A DNA stretch of 64,000 nucleotides from Enhydrobacter sp. (GTDB lineage Bacteria > Pseudomonadota > Alphaproteobacteria > Reyranellales > Reyranellaceae): NCBI RefSeq assembly GCF_030246845.1, contig NZ_CP126889.1, positions 3,963,001 through 4,027,000 on the forward strand. Reading direction: 5' to 3'. Under the pieces are notes generated by a model. That model made no database searches, was not told the DNA's origin, and was given only the letters and a program-made list of their open reading frames with translations. Positions 21,785-30,189 of this stretch are shown one piece after another (position 1 is the stretch's first letter; every line of letters begins with the position of its first letter). A program made the position numbers and the translations under genes.

Positions 21785-22498
21785 ATGTCGGCCGACAGCA
21801 TCATCGGCCCGCCCGTCGTGGAGGCAATCGACGTCCATCATCACTACGGCGAGGGCGCGCAGCGCGTCGACGTCCTGTTCGACATCAACATGCAGGTCCG
21901 CGAGGGCGAGTTGCTGATCGTCACGGGTCCCTCGGGCTCGGGCAAGACGACGCTGCTGACCATCCTCGGCACCATGCGGCGGCCCTCCGAGGGCAAGCTC
22001 CGGCTGCTCGGCACCGACGTGGGGGGCCTCGCCAATGCCGAGCTGGACAGGCTGCGCAACCGGGTGCGCTTCCTGTTCCAGAAGCGCAACCTGCTCTCGT
22101 CGCTGACGGCGCTGCAGAACGTCATCGCCGGCGTGTCGACGACGGCGCTCACGCATCCGGACTGGGACGAGACCCGCGCCCGCCACCTCCTCAACTTGCT
22201 GGGGCTGGGCGACAAGGCCGGGGCATGGCCGGACGAGCTGTCCGGCGGCCAGCAGCAACGCGTCGCCATTGCCCGCGTGATGATCGGCCTGCCGGACCTG
22301 ATCATCGCCGACGAGCCGACCTCGGCCCTCGATCGCGTCGCCGGCCGGCTGGTGGTCGATCAGCTCAAGGACCTTGCCATGCGCGCCAAGTGCGCGGTGG
22401 TGCTGTCGACGCACGATGAGCGCATCTTCGACGTCGCCAATCGCCGCCTGCATATCGAGGACGGCCGCTGCTTCGAAGTGCCGATCCATTACCACTGA
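21785..22498 (+). CDS. ABC exporter ATPase of the DevA (MacB-like) type
   Basis: A 237-residue cytoplasmic ATPase powering the DevC-like permease. Walker A is GPSGSGKTTLL (about 49-59), the signature is LSGGQQQRVAIAR, Walker B is LIIADEPTSALD, and the switch His is in STHDERI. The FLFQKRNLLSSLTALQNV segment is the Q-loop region in the form used by the MacB/LolD/DevA subfamily. It completes a DevB-DevC-DevA module encoded in the same order as in cyanobacteria. Confidence 0.92.
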   Translation: MSADSIIGPPVVEAIDVHHHYGEGAQRVDVLFDINMQVREGELLIVTGPSGSGKTTLLTILGTMRRPSEGKLRLLGTDVGGLANAELDRLRNRVRFLFQKRNLLSSLTALQNVIAGVSTTALTHPDWDETRARHLLNLLGLGDKAGAWPDELSGGQQQRVAIARVMIGLPDLIIADEPTSALDRVAGRLVVDQLKDLAMRAKCAVVLSTHDERIFDVANRRLHIEDGRCFEVPIHYH

Positions 22499-22511
22499 AC
22501 GGTGGGCGGAC

Positions 22512-23756
22512 GTGCTGCTCTTCCTCATCGATCTCGTCGTCGTGCTCTGCCTGGCGGCGCAGCTCGGGATCGCTGCCTATTTCTTCTATCTGCTCTACTG
22601 GCTGGCCGGCCTGCCGCGCGCCGTCGAGGCATCGCCGCCGCTGCCGGACGAGCTGCCGCGGGTGCTGGTCCAGATCCCCGTCTACAACGAGCCGATGGTG
22701 GTCGAGCGGGCGGTGAGGGCGGCTGGAGCGCTCGACTGGCCGCGCGACCGCCTCAGGATCCAGCTCCTCGACGACAGCACCGACCTCACGTCGGACATTG
22801 CCCAGCATGCGATCGCCCGCCTGCATCGCGAGGGGGTAGACGCCGAGCATATCCGGCGTCGCGACAGGTCCGGCTTCAAGGCCGGCGCGCTGGCGGCTGG
22901 CATGGCGCTTTGCGACGCGCCCTATGTCGCGGTCTTCGACGCCGATTTCGTGCCCTCCACGGATTGGCTGCGGCGGGCGATGGCGGCGCTCCTGGCCGCG
23001 CCGCGGGCCGCCTTCGTGCAGACGCGCATCGAGTGGGGCAACGGCGATCGCAACTGGCTCACGCGGGCGCAGCGGCTGATGCAGGATGCGCATTTCGCGG
23101 TCGAGCAGGACGTGCGGGCACGGCGCGGCGTGCCGTTCCAGTTCAACGGCACCGGTGGGATCTGGCGTCGCGCCGCAGTCGAGGAGGCCGGCGGCTGGTC
23201 GCACGATACGCTGTCGGAGGATCTCGACCTCGTGCTGCGCACCCATCTCAAGGGCTGGACCGGCGTGTTCCTGATGGAGCCGCACGTCACCGGCGAGCTG
23301 CCGCAGCAACTCGCCGATTTCGGCGCCCAGCAGAGCCGCTGGTCGAAGGGCTTTGTCCAGGTGGCGCGCAAGCTTCTGCCGCAGGTCTGGAGCTCCGACT
23401 GGTCCGCCGAGGCGAAGTTCGCCACGACGGTCGCGCTCGGCCAGCAGCTCGTCTTTCCCGTTCTCGCGATCGGCATTGCCGCCCTCGTGCTGTCCATCGT
23501 CGGCCACGATCGGCTGCTGCCCTTCTTCGGCTCCCTGCTCTGGATGTGGCTCGCGCTCGTGCTGGTCGTGCTGATCGGCATGACCTGGGGCGCCTACCGA
23601 CGCCTGAAGCGGGGCGGTCTGCTCGACTACCTCGCGACGGCCGCCACCGTGCCCGCGTTGATCGTCTATCTTGCCGTTGCCAATGCCGGGGCTATCGTGG
23701 CCGCAGGCCTCGGCCGCAAGACCGAATTCAAGCGAACCCCCAAGACTGGCGCCTGA
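22512..23756 (+). CDS. Processive family 2 glycosyltransferase resembling plant CslA (mannan/glucomannan synthase-like)
   Basis: A 414-residue integral membrane glycosyltransferase of the cellulose synthase superfamily. It has an N-terminal membrane segment, the catalytic D,D,D,QxxRW set as DDSTD (87-91), FDADF (142-146), SEDLDL (235-240) and QQSRW (273-277), and three or four C-terminal membrane segments. The FNGTGGIWRRAA segment and VQIPVYNE resemble beta-mannan/glucomannan synthases of the CslA group more than BcsA, and there is no PilZ domain. It starts with GTG at 22512 after a weakly purine-rich stretch, 13 bases past the ATPase. The donor sugar is not certain from sequence. Confidence 0.85.
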   Translation: MLLFLIDLVVVLCLAAQLGIAAYFFYLLYWLAGLPRAVEASPPLPDELPRVLVQIPVYNEPMVVERAVRAAGALDWPRDRLRIQLLDDSTDLTSDIAQHAIARLHREGVDAEHIRRRDRSGFKAGALAAGMALCDAPYVAVFDADFVPSTDWLRRAMAALLAAPRAAFVQTRIEWGNGDRNWLTRAQRLMQDAHFAVEQDVRARRGVPFQFNGTGGIWRRAAVEEAGGWSHDTLSEDLDLVLRTHLKGWTGVFLMEPHVTGELPQQLADFGAQQSRWSKGFVQVARKLLPQVWSSDWSAEAKFATTVALGQQLVFPVLAIGIAALVLSIVGHDRLLPFFGSLLWMWLALVLVVLIGMTWGAYRRLKRGGLLDYLATAATVPALIVYLAVANAGAIVAAGLGRKTEFKRTPKTGA

Positions 23757-23760
23757 AATC

Positions 23761-25062
23761 ATGACGATCGTCATTGCTTCTCTGGCGCTTCTCCTCGCCG
23801 CCGCATTCGGCATCTGCTGCCTGCTTCTCGCCGCCTTCATCGGCAGCCTGCTCTACATGGTGGTGCTGCATCATCGCCTGAAGCACGAGGGACTGGAGCA
23901 CGAAGAAGGGCTGCTGCTGACGCCGCTGCCGCCGGACGGCGCGCTGCCGCATGTCGTGGTCCAGGTTCCGTCCTTCAACGAAGGACCCGTGCTGCGGCGC
24001 GGCGTCGAGGCGGCGGCGCGGCTCGACTGGCCGCGCGACAGGCTGCACATCCAGATTCTCGACGACAGCACCGACGAGACCGCGGAACTGGCGCGCACTG
24101 TCGCGGCCGAATTGCGGAGCAAGGGTTACGACGTCGTCGCCCTGCAGCGCACCGAGCGCATCGGTTTCAAGGGCGGTGCGCTGCACGAGGCCATGCAGAA
24201 GACGCCCCACGACTATTTCGCCATCTTCGACGTCGATTACGTGCCGCCGGTCGACTTTCTGCGGCGCTGCATGCGCGTGTTCGTCGCCGAGCCCGATACC
24301 GCGTTCGTGCAGGCGCGCTTCGACTTCCTCAATCCACACGAGAATGCGCTCACCGAGATGCAGATGGTGACGCTCGACGCCCATCTCGGCATCGAGCAGG
24401 CGACACGCTACTGGGCCGGCCATCCGCTGCCCTTCAACGGCACCTGTGGCATCTGGCAGCGCGCCGCCATCGAGGCCGGCGGCGGCTGGAAAGGCGACAC
24501 CGTCACCGAGGATCTCGACCTCACCTATCGCGGCTGGGTCAAGGGCTGGCGCGCCGTGTTCCTGACGAGCGTGGCCGTGCCCGGCGAACTGCCGGCCGAC
24601 ACCGGGACGTGGCTGCGCCAGCAGCAGCGCTGGCAGGACGGCTTTCGCCACGTCTCGATGCGGATGTTCCCGGTGATCCTCAGGAGCCGCAGCATGTCGC
24701 TTGCCGCCAAGGGCGCGGCGCTGCTGCATCTTTGCATGTCGCTCAATCAGCCGGTGCTGCTGGTCGGCGTGGTGTCCGGGCTGCTGGCGGGCTTTCTGGC
24801 GCCGACGCTGGTACCGCTGCTTCTGGCTGTGTTCGGCGTGACGCTGGCCTGGGTTCTGGTCTGTGCCACGACCTTCCTGCGCGCCGGCCATAACTTCCTC
24901 CGCGACGGCGAGATGCCGCCGCTGCGCTTCGCGGCCGTGCTGCTGCGCTTCGTCGGCGCGCAGGTCGCGACCGTCGGGCGCAGCCTGTTCGTGCATCTCA
25001 AGAAAGCCATCGCGCCCGCCAAGCCGATCGTGTTCGACCGCACGCCCAAGCGCGGCGGCTGA
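23761..25062 (+). CDS. Second processive family 2 glycosyltransferase, paralog of its upstream neighbour
   Basis: A 433-residue membrane glycosyltransferase with the same plan: N-terminal membrane segment (about 4-35), DDSTD (101-105), FDVDY (156-160), TEDLDL (249-254), QQQRW (287-291) and C-terminal membrane segments. The two proteins share long stretches (LDWPRDRL, DDSTD, FNGTxGIW, GGW), so they look like a tandem duplication followed by divergence. Two synthases may act in sequence or make a mixed chain. The ATG begins 4 bases after the preceding stop. The gene is convergent with the amidinotransferase-like gene, only one base separating their stops. Confidence 0.85.
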   Translation: MTIVIASLALLLAAAFGICCLLLAAFIGSLLYMVVLHHRLKHEGLEHEEGLLLTPLPPDGALPHVVVQVPSFNEGPVLRRGVEAAARLDWPRDRLHIQILDDSTDETAELARTVAAELRSKGYDVVALQRTERIGFKGGALHEAMQKTPHDYFAIFDVDYVPPVDFLRRCMRVFVAEPDTAFVQARFDFLNPHENALTEMQMVTLDAHLGIEQATRYWAGHPLPFNGTCGIWQRAAIEAGGGWKGDTVTEDLDLTYRGWVKGWRAVFLTSVAVPGELPADTGTWLRQQQRWQDGFRHVSMRMFPVILRSRSMSLAAKGAALLHLCMSLNQPVLLVGVVSGLLAGFLAPTLVPLLLAVFGVTLAWVLVCATTFLRAGHNFLRDGEMPPLRFAAVLLRFVGAQVATVGRSLFVHLKKAIAPAKPIVFDRTPKRGG

Positions 25063-25063
25063 A

Positions 25064-26011
25064 CTATCCGCGTCGCAGGGCCTGGTGGGCCGAGCGCAGG
25101 CCGCCGCCCAGGCTGACCGGGCCGTCGAACGGCAGCGGGATCGCCTCGACATGCCGCCGGCGCAGCTCTTCGATCAGTCTTTGGCTCCCGGCCTCGACGA
25201 TCACCCGACTTTCCTCGAGCACGAGGAGGTTCGTCTGAAGCATGTCCGCCTCGGCAGGGCTCAACATGATCTTGTCGCATGAGCGCAGCGACATCGGCAG
25301 GCCGTCGATCAGCCAGTCGGGACAGTGGACCAGCAGGCCGGGCCCGATCAGCCCGAGCGCCCAGTCGAGGTGCAGGACATTCGACCGCAGGGCGACCGGG
25401 ATCACGCGATAGATGTCGCCCAACAAGGCCTGCAGCCAGTCCACGCCCGCCATATCGGTGGCGCAACCGGACATGCCGACATAGATCTCGCCGCCGTTCG
25501 GCAGCACGTCGCCGCCCTCGAGGAAGGGGCCGCCGACTGCATCGGGCGAGCCGAGCGGCACGCTCGACCAGCGGGCGCCTGTGGCTGCCATGCGCTGGAC
25601 CGGCGCGCGCAGGCCGAAGCGTTCGCGCTGGCGGCACTGCAGGCGCAGGGACGCCTCGATGACACGGTCGCCGATCACGATCAGGGGATCGCGCGCGAAG
25701 AGCTGGCTGCCTTCGCCGTTCGGTGCCAGGAAATGCCTTTCCGCATTGTGCAGCCGCTCCGGCCGATGGACGGCGACGCCCTCGCGCTCCAGCAGCGCGG
25801 CCAGGCCTTCGATTTGGGCCTCGATGCGCCGGGCGCGCCCGGCGTCGACGTCGATCAGGCGCCGCCCCGAGTGAACCCGATCCAGGGCAGCGGCCTCGGG
25901 CGATCGCCAGCGCTGCGAATTTTCCCGGAACAGGACGATGTCCTCGGCCGGCGCGATGCCGACGACCGCCTCGCGCAGGCGGTCCCATTCGTGACGGACG
26001 CTGCAGCTCAC
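25064..26011 (-). CDS. Amidinotransferase/arginine-deiminase-fold protein with catalytic Cys replaced by Ser
   Basis: A 315-residue protein of the guanidino-group-modifying pentein superfamily (glycine or inosamine amidinotransferase, dimethylargininase). Family features are RHEWDRLREAVVGIA (6-20), EGGDVLPNG (165-173) supplying the acidic residue, and VLHLDWAL (212-219) with catalytic His214. The C-terminal catalytic motif, normally GGG-x-x-C, reads SLGGGLRSAHQALRR, with Ser307 (codon TCG) where the Cys should be, so ordinary thioester chemistry is not expected. The GTG start at 26011 overlaps the stop of the upstream channel gene (GTGA), so the two are translationally coupled. It could be a guanidino-compound sensor or a divergent hydrolase. 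Confidence 0.7.
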   Translation of the reverse strand: MSCSVRHEWDRLREAVVGIAPAEDIVLFRENSQRWRSPEAAALDRVHSGRRLIDVDAGRARRIEAQIEGLAALLEREGVAVHRPERLHNAERHFLAPNGEGSQLFARDPLIVIGDRVIEASLRLQCRQRERFGLRAPVQRMAATGARWSSVPLGSPDAVGGPFLEGGDVLPNGGEIYVGMSGCATDMAGVDWLQALLGDIYRVIPVALRSNVLHLDWALGLIGPGLLVHCPDWLIDGLPMSLRSCDKIMLSPAEADMLQTNLLVLEESRVIVEAGSQRLIEELRRRHVEAIPLPFDGPVSLGGGLRSAHQALRRG

Positions 26012-27237
26012 GCCGTTCTGCCCGACACGATGCGGCCCGCCTCGTTCTCCTGCCGTCGCCGCCGCGCTTCCTTCTCGACCGCGGCGACGAGGGACGGGAT
26101 GTGTGCGGCGATCTCGTAGAAATCGCTGGCGTAGAGGACGAGCAGGGTCGTCGGCCGGGTGGTGACGATGGTGGCGCTGCGCGGCAAGCGATCGAGCAGC
26201 GCCATCTCGCCGAAAAATCCGCCCTGGCCCAGCCGTACCGGATCGCGGGGCAGGCGCACCTCGACCTCGCCCTCCGAGATGAAGAACATCGAATCGCCGG
26301 GCTCGTCGCGGCGCACCACGACGAAGCGCGGCGGGTAGTAGCGGACCCGAAGCTTGCCAACGATCTCCGACAGGGTCACCGTGCCGAGCTCGGTGAACAT
26401 GGGAACCTTCACCACCTGGTCCCATACGCGCAGATATTCGCGGCGGCGGACCTCCTCGGCGAAGCCGGTGGCAAGGATACCGGTCATGAGCGCGAGCACC
26501 AGGATGCCGCTCACCATCACGACGGAGCCCACGATCCTGCCGCCGATCGTATGGGGAACGACGTCGCCGTAGCCGGTCGTGGTGAGCGTGACCACCGCCC
26601 ACCACAGGGAGGAGGGAAGGTCGCCGAAAAGCTCGGGCTGGACGTCGCGTTCGAAGAAATGCGTCGCTGTCGCCGCCGCCACCAGCACGATGATGAAGAC
26701 GATGAGCACGCTGGCAAGGGTAGCGCGCTCGTTCGAGATGACCCGCGCCAGCGTGGTCATCGCCGGGGCATGGACGCTGAGCTTCAGGATCCACAGGATG
26801 CAGAAGATGGAGGCGATGTCGCTGTCGGCCTTGATGGCGCTCAAGGTGATGGCGAAGGCGGGGACGACGGCCAGAAGTCCGATGAGGCCGGTTGCGGAAA
26901 AGGCCCAGCTCAGCCGCGCGCGACTGTCGGACAGGCCGCCGTAGCGCGGCGATTCGGGCGCGGACCACAGCCGAAGCGCGTATTCGACCAGGAAGACCGC
27001 TGCCACCAGGCCAATGACGACCGCCAGCAGGTGGTCGACGATGTCGGGCAGGCTTTGCACCGACGACAATGCGACGGCCAGCAGGCCCGATCCCAGGACC
27101 AACAGGTGGAATGCCCGCCAACGCCGGCCGCTCCGGCTGTCGTCGGAATGCCGCAGCGTTGCATGGACGCGCGCCCGCAAGGTCGAGGTCGTTGCCGCCA
27201 CGGCGCGACCATAGGCAGTTTGGCTTGCGAATTGCAA
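26008..27237 (-). CDS. Cyclic-nucleotide-gated potassium channel (MloK1-like)
   Basis: A 409-residue inner-membrane channel. Six membrane segments (S1-S6) span about residues 42-262, with the potassium selectivity filter TTTGYGD at 219-225. A C-linker and cyclic-nucleotide-binding domain follow, with the phosphate-binding cassette FFGEMALLDRLPRSATI at 341-357. Relative to MloK1 (355 residues) it has extra N- and C-terminal tails; S4 has few basic residues, as in voltage-insensitive members. The frame begins with TTG at 27237; a GTG at 27201 is an alternative start. It is coupled to the downstream amidinotransferase-like gene and divergent from the TRAP operon. Confidence 0.88.
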   Translation of the reverse strand: MQFASQTAYGRAVAATTSTLRARVHATLRHSDDSRSGRRWRAFHLLVLGSGLLAVALSSVQSLPDIVDHLLAVVIGLVAAVFLVEYALRLWSAPESPRYGGLSDSRARLSWAFSATGLIGLLAVVPAFAITLSAIKADSDIASIFCILWILKLSVHAPAMTTLARVISNERATLASVLIVFIIVLVAAATATHFFERDVQPELFGDLPSSLWWAVVTLTTTGYGDVVPHTIGGRIVGSVVMVSGILVLALMTGILATGFAEEVRRREYLRVWDQVVKVPMFTELGTVTLSEIVGKLRVRYYPPRFVVVRRDEPGDSMFFISEGEVEVRLPRDPVRLGQGGFFGEMALLDRLPRSATIVTTRPTTLLVLYASDFYEIAAHIPSLVAAVEKEARRRRQENEAGRIVSGRTA

Positions 27238-27260
27238 CGCGACGGCGACTGGTCTCTAAT
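27232..27260 (+). promoter_or_regulatory. Candidate promoter of the TRAP transporter operon
   Basis: TTGCAA (27232-27237), 17 bases and TCTAAT (27255-27260) precede the dctP ATG by about 35 bases. The -10 box matches 5 of 6 positions and the spacing is ideal. The -35 box overlaps the start codon of the divergent channel gene. Confidence 0.5.
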
Positions 27261-27295
27261 GCCGGCGCATCGGGGAAACAAGAACGGGGGCTTCC

Positions 27296-28297
27296 ATGGG
27301 ATTGGGACGGCGCGCGGCGCTCAAGGCTGGAGCAGGCGCCCTGCTGATGGCGCCGGCGATTGCACGGGCGGAGGGGCCGCTCAAGCTGCCGCTGGCGACG
27401 GTATGGCCGGACAGCAACTTCCATACCGTGAACGTCAAGCGCTTTGCCGCCGAGGTGAAGCAGGCCACCTCTGGTGCGGTCGACATCGACGTGAAGTCGG
27501 GTGGCCAGCTCGGCTTCAAGGGACCGGAGCAGTTGCGCGCCGTGCGTGACGGGCTGGTGCCGATGGCCGATATCCTGAACATCCAGCAGATCGGCGACGA
27601 GCCGCTGCTGGGGGTCGAGGGCCTTCCCTTTCTGTGCGGATCGGCGGCGGACCTCAGGGTGCTGCACAAATATCTGCGGCCCGAGTACGAGAAGGTCGTT
27701 CTCAGGAACAACCAGACCATGCTCTATACGGTGCCCTGGCCGACCCAGTATTTGCATCTCAAGGTCAAGGCCGAGACGATCGACGCCCTGAAGGGCATCA
27801 AGATCCGCGTGCCCGACAAGAATGCCCAGGACATGTGCAATGCGATCGGCATGGCCGCTGTTCTCATCCCCTGGGGCGAGACCATCGCGGCCTTGTCCTC
27901 GGGGGCCGTCTCGGGTGTCTCGACCTCTTCCGTTTCGGGGGTCGACGGCAAGTTCTGGGAGTTCCTCAAGTTCTTCCACGCGACCAATCACGCCTGGTCA
28001 TCGGAAATCGTCACGATCAACAACGACACCTGGAAGAAGATCTCGCCGCCCAACCAGAAGGCCATCAGGGACCTCGCCGCGAAGCTCGAGCCGGAGTTCT
28101 GGGAAACCTCGGAGAAGGCGGACAAGGACAGCAACGCCAGGCTGATCGCGGGTGGGATGCAACTCGTCGAGGTGCCGGCGCCCATGATGGCCGAGCTGCG
28201 CAAGCGTACGGCGCACATGATCACCGACTTCATGAAGCGCGTTCCGGCATCGGAAAAGCCGATCAAGGCGTACCTTGCCGAGATGAAGCGCGCGTGA
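27296..28297 (+). CDS. TRAP transporter solute-binding protein (DctP family)
   Basis: A 333-residue periplasmic binding protein that delivers an organic acid to the membrane subunits. The N-terminus MGLGRRAALKAGAGALLMAP resembles a short twin-arginine signal. The family region LKGIKIRVPDKNAQ (about 162-175) carries the conserved Arg that binds the substrate carboxylate, and MAAVLIPWGETIAALSSGAVSG is the typical downstream helix segment. The exact substrate cannot be read. A GGGGG-type ribosome site precedes the ATG. Its stop overlaps the next start (GTGA). Confidence 0.9.
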   Translation: MGLGRRAALKAGAGALLMAPAIARAEGPLKLPLATVWPDSNFHTVNVKRFAAEVKQATSGAVDIDVKSGGQLGFKGPEQLRAVRDGLVPMADILNIQQIGDEPLLGVEGLPFLCGSAADLRVLHKYLRPEYEKVVLRNNQTMLYTVPWPTQYLHLKVKAETIDALKGIKIRVPDKNAQDMCNAIGMAAVLIPWGETIAALSSGAVSGVSTSSVSGVDGKFWEFLKFFHATNHAWSSEIVTINNDTWKKISPPNQKAIRDLAAKLEPEFWETSEKADKDSNARLIAGGMQLVEVPAPMMAELRKRTAHMITDFMKRVPASEKPIKAYLAEMKRA

Positions 28298-28878
28298 GCC
28301 GGCGCGGCGAGAGCCCGAACGCGGGCGCTCCTCCGGCGCTGCAGATTGTTCTGGATGCCATCGACCGGCTGGGGCGGCTGGACGGCTGGCTGGGCGCCGC
28401 CTGCCTTTTGGCGCTCACGTGCCTGATGCTGGGCGAAGTGCTGGTACGATCGCTGTCGGATTTCATTCCGTGGGTGCCGGCCGACATCCCGGTCGCCTGG
28501 GAATACAGCTCGTACCTGATGGCCGCCTCCTTCACCTTCGGCGCGGCAATGACGCTGCGGGCAGGCGGCCATATCCGCGTCACGCTGGTGCTGGCGCGGG
28601 TCTCGCCGGCGGTGCGTCGATGGCTGGAAGCCGTGCTGGCAGTGCTCGGTGTCGGCTTCACCGGGTTTCTCGCCTACGCGATGATCCAGTTCACGATCGG
28701 CTCGTTCATGGCGGGGCGGGTGTCGATCTCCAGTGAATCGCCGCTCTGGGTGCCGCAGGCGCTGGTGACGTTCGGCGTCTGCCTGCTGGTGCTGCAGTTC
28801 GTGGCGCGATTCTTCCAGGCCGCCTTCGGCCTGCCGCTCGAAGACCTCGACATGCGTGCGGCCTCCGTCTCCGAATGA
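28294..28878 (+). CDS. TRAP transporter small permease (DctQ family)
   Basis: A 194-residue inner-membrane protein with four predicted membrane segments and the family EYSSYLMAASFTFGAAMTLR and GGHIRV core (about 70-95). With DctM it forms the sodium-driven membrane part of the transporter. It starts with GTG at 28294, overlapping the dctP stop by 4 bases, and overlaps dctM in the same way, so all three genes are coupled. Confidence 0.87.
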   Translation: MSRRGESPNAGAPPALQIVLDAIDRLGRLDGWLGAACLLALTCLMLGEVLVRSLSDFIPWVPADIPVAWEYSSYLMAASFTFGAAMTLRAGGHIRVTLVLARVSPAVRRWLEAVLAVLGVGFTGFLAYAMIQFTIGSFMAGRVSISSESPLWVPQALVTFGVCLLVLQFVARFFQAAFGLPLEDLDMRAASVSE

Positions 28879-30179
28879 TCGTCGTCGTCCTCACCATGTT
28901 CGTGGTGCTGTTTTCGTTCCTGGCGGGCGGCCTGTGGATCGGCTGGACGCTGGCCGTGACGGGAACCGTGCTGCTCGCGATCTTTCGTGACATTCCCCTC
29001 GACAAGCTGCTGGCGCAGTACGCGTGGAACATCCTGACCACGCAGGAGCTTCTCGCCCTGCCGTTGTTCATCATCATGGGCGAGATCCTGTTCCGCACAC
29101 GGCTGTCGCAGTCGCTGTTCCGGGGCCTGTCGCCCTGGGCGGCCTTGCTGCCCGGACGCTTGCTGCATGTGAACGTGATCGGCTGCTCGATCTTCGCGGC
29201 CATATCGGGGTCGTCGGCCGCGACGACGCAGGTGGTCGGCCGCATCTCGCTCGCCGAGCTCATTAAGCGCGGCTATTCGAAGGACGTTGCCATGGGCTCG
29301 CTGGCCGGCGCCGGCACGCTTGGTTTCCTGATCCCGCCCTCGAACATCATGATCATCTATGGCGTGCTGGGCGACGTCTCGATCGCCAAGCTCTTCACCG
29401 CCGGGTTCATTCCGGGGTTCCTGCTGGCGGCCTCGTTCATGGCCTGGATCATGATCCATACCGTGCTCGAGCCTGGCCTCGTGCCGGCCAGCGAGCGCAA
29501 GGTCCGGATCGCGTCGCTCGGCGAGTACCTGACCTCGATTCGCGAGCTCGGGCCGGTCGTGTTCCTCATCCTGTGCGTCCTGGGCTCGATGTATGGCGGG
29601 CTCGCCACGCCGTCCGAGGCGGCCGGTGTCGGCGTTCTGGGCGCGCTCATCGTCGCCCGGCTGCAGGGCGAATTGAGGTGGCCGGCGCTGCGCGCCATCG
29701 CCATAGGTTCGGTGCAGACCTGCGCCATGATCGCGCTGATCGTGCTCGGCGCGTCGATCCTCGGTAGCGCCGCCGCCTTCCTGGGCATCCCGGCCGCAGT
29801 TGCCGAATTCGTCAGCAGCCTCGGACTCTCGCCCTTCATGCTGATCGTGGCCCTCATCGCCTTTTACGTCGTGCTCGGCTGCTTCCTCGATGGCTTCAGC
29901 ATGATCGTCATGACGTTGCCCATCGTCATGCCCATCGTGAAGGCCGCCGGCTTCGACCCGATCTGGTTCGGCGTCTTCCTCGTGCTGGTGGTCGAGATGG
30001 CGCAGATCACGCCGCCCGTGGGCTTCAACCTCTTCGTGATCCAGGGATTGAGCGAGCAGGGGCTGGGTTACATCGCGCGGGTCACGCTGCCCTATCTCGT
30101 GATCATGGTCCTTTTCACCATGGCGCTGGCGCTCGTCCCGGATATCGCGCTCTGGCTGCCACGCTATCTCAGCCCATGA
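28875..30179 (+). CDS. TRAP transporter large permease (DctM family)
   Basis: A 434-residue inner-membrane protein with about 12 membrane segments. Family landmarks are LLALPLFIIMGEILF, the GSSAATTQVVGRI segment (about 111-123), GAGTLGFLIPPSNIMIIYG with the conserved PPS, and the C-terminal ITPPVGFNLFVIQG, the second-half counterpart. It is the transport channel of the DctPQM system. It starts by ATGA overlap with dctQ. The operon ends 10 bases before the convergent symporter gene. Confidence 0.94.
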   Translation: MIVVVLTMFVVLFSFLAGGLWIGWTLAVTGTVLLAIFRDIPLDKLLAQYAWNILTTQELLALPLFIIMGEILFRTRLSQSLFRGLSPWAALLPGRLLHVNVIGCSIFAAISGSSAATTQVVGRISLAELIKRGYSKDVAMGSLAGAGTLGFLIPPSNIMIIYGVLGDVSIAKLFTAGFIPGFLLAASFMAWIMIHTVLEPGLVPASERKVRIASLGEYLTSIRELGPVVFLILCVLGSMYGGLATPSEAAGVGVLGALIVARLQGELRWPALRAIAIGSVQTCAMIALIVLGASILGSAAAFLGIPAAVAEFVSSLGLSPFMLIVALIAFYVVLGCFLDGFSMIVMTLPIVMPIVKAAGFDPIWFGVFLVLVVEMAQITPPVGFNLFVIQGLSEQGLGYIARVTLPYLVIMVLFTMALALVPDIALWLPRYLSP

Positions 30180-30189
30180 GGTCTTGCCG

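Noticed and set aside
26012..27991. Extension of the amidinotransferase-like frame to 975 codons
   Set aside because: It runs antisense and out of frame through the channel and dctP genes; the GTG at 26011 overlaps the channel stop and begins at the homologous region.
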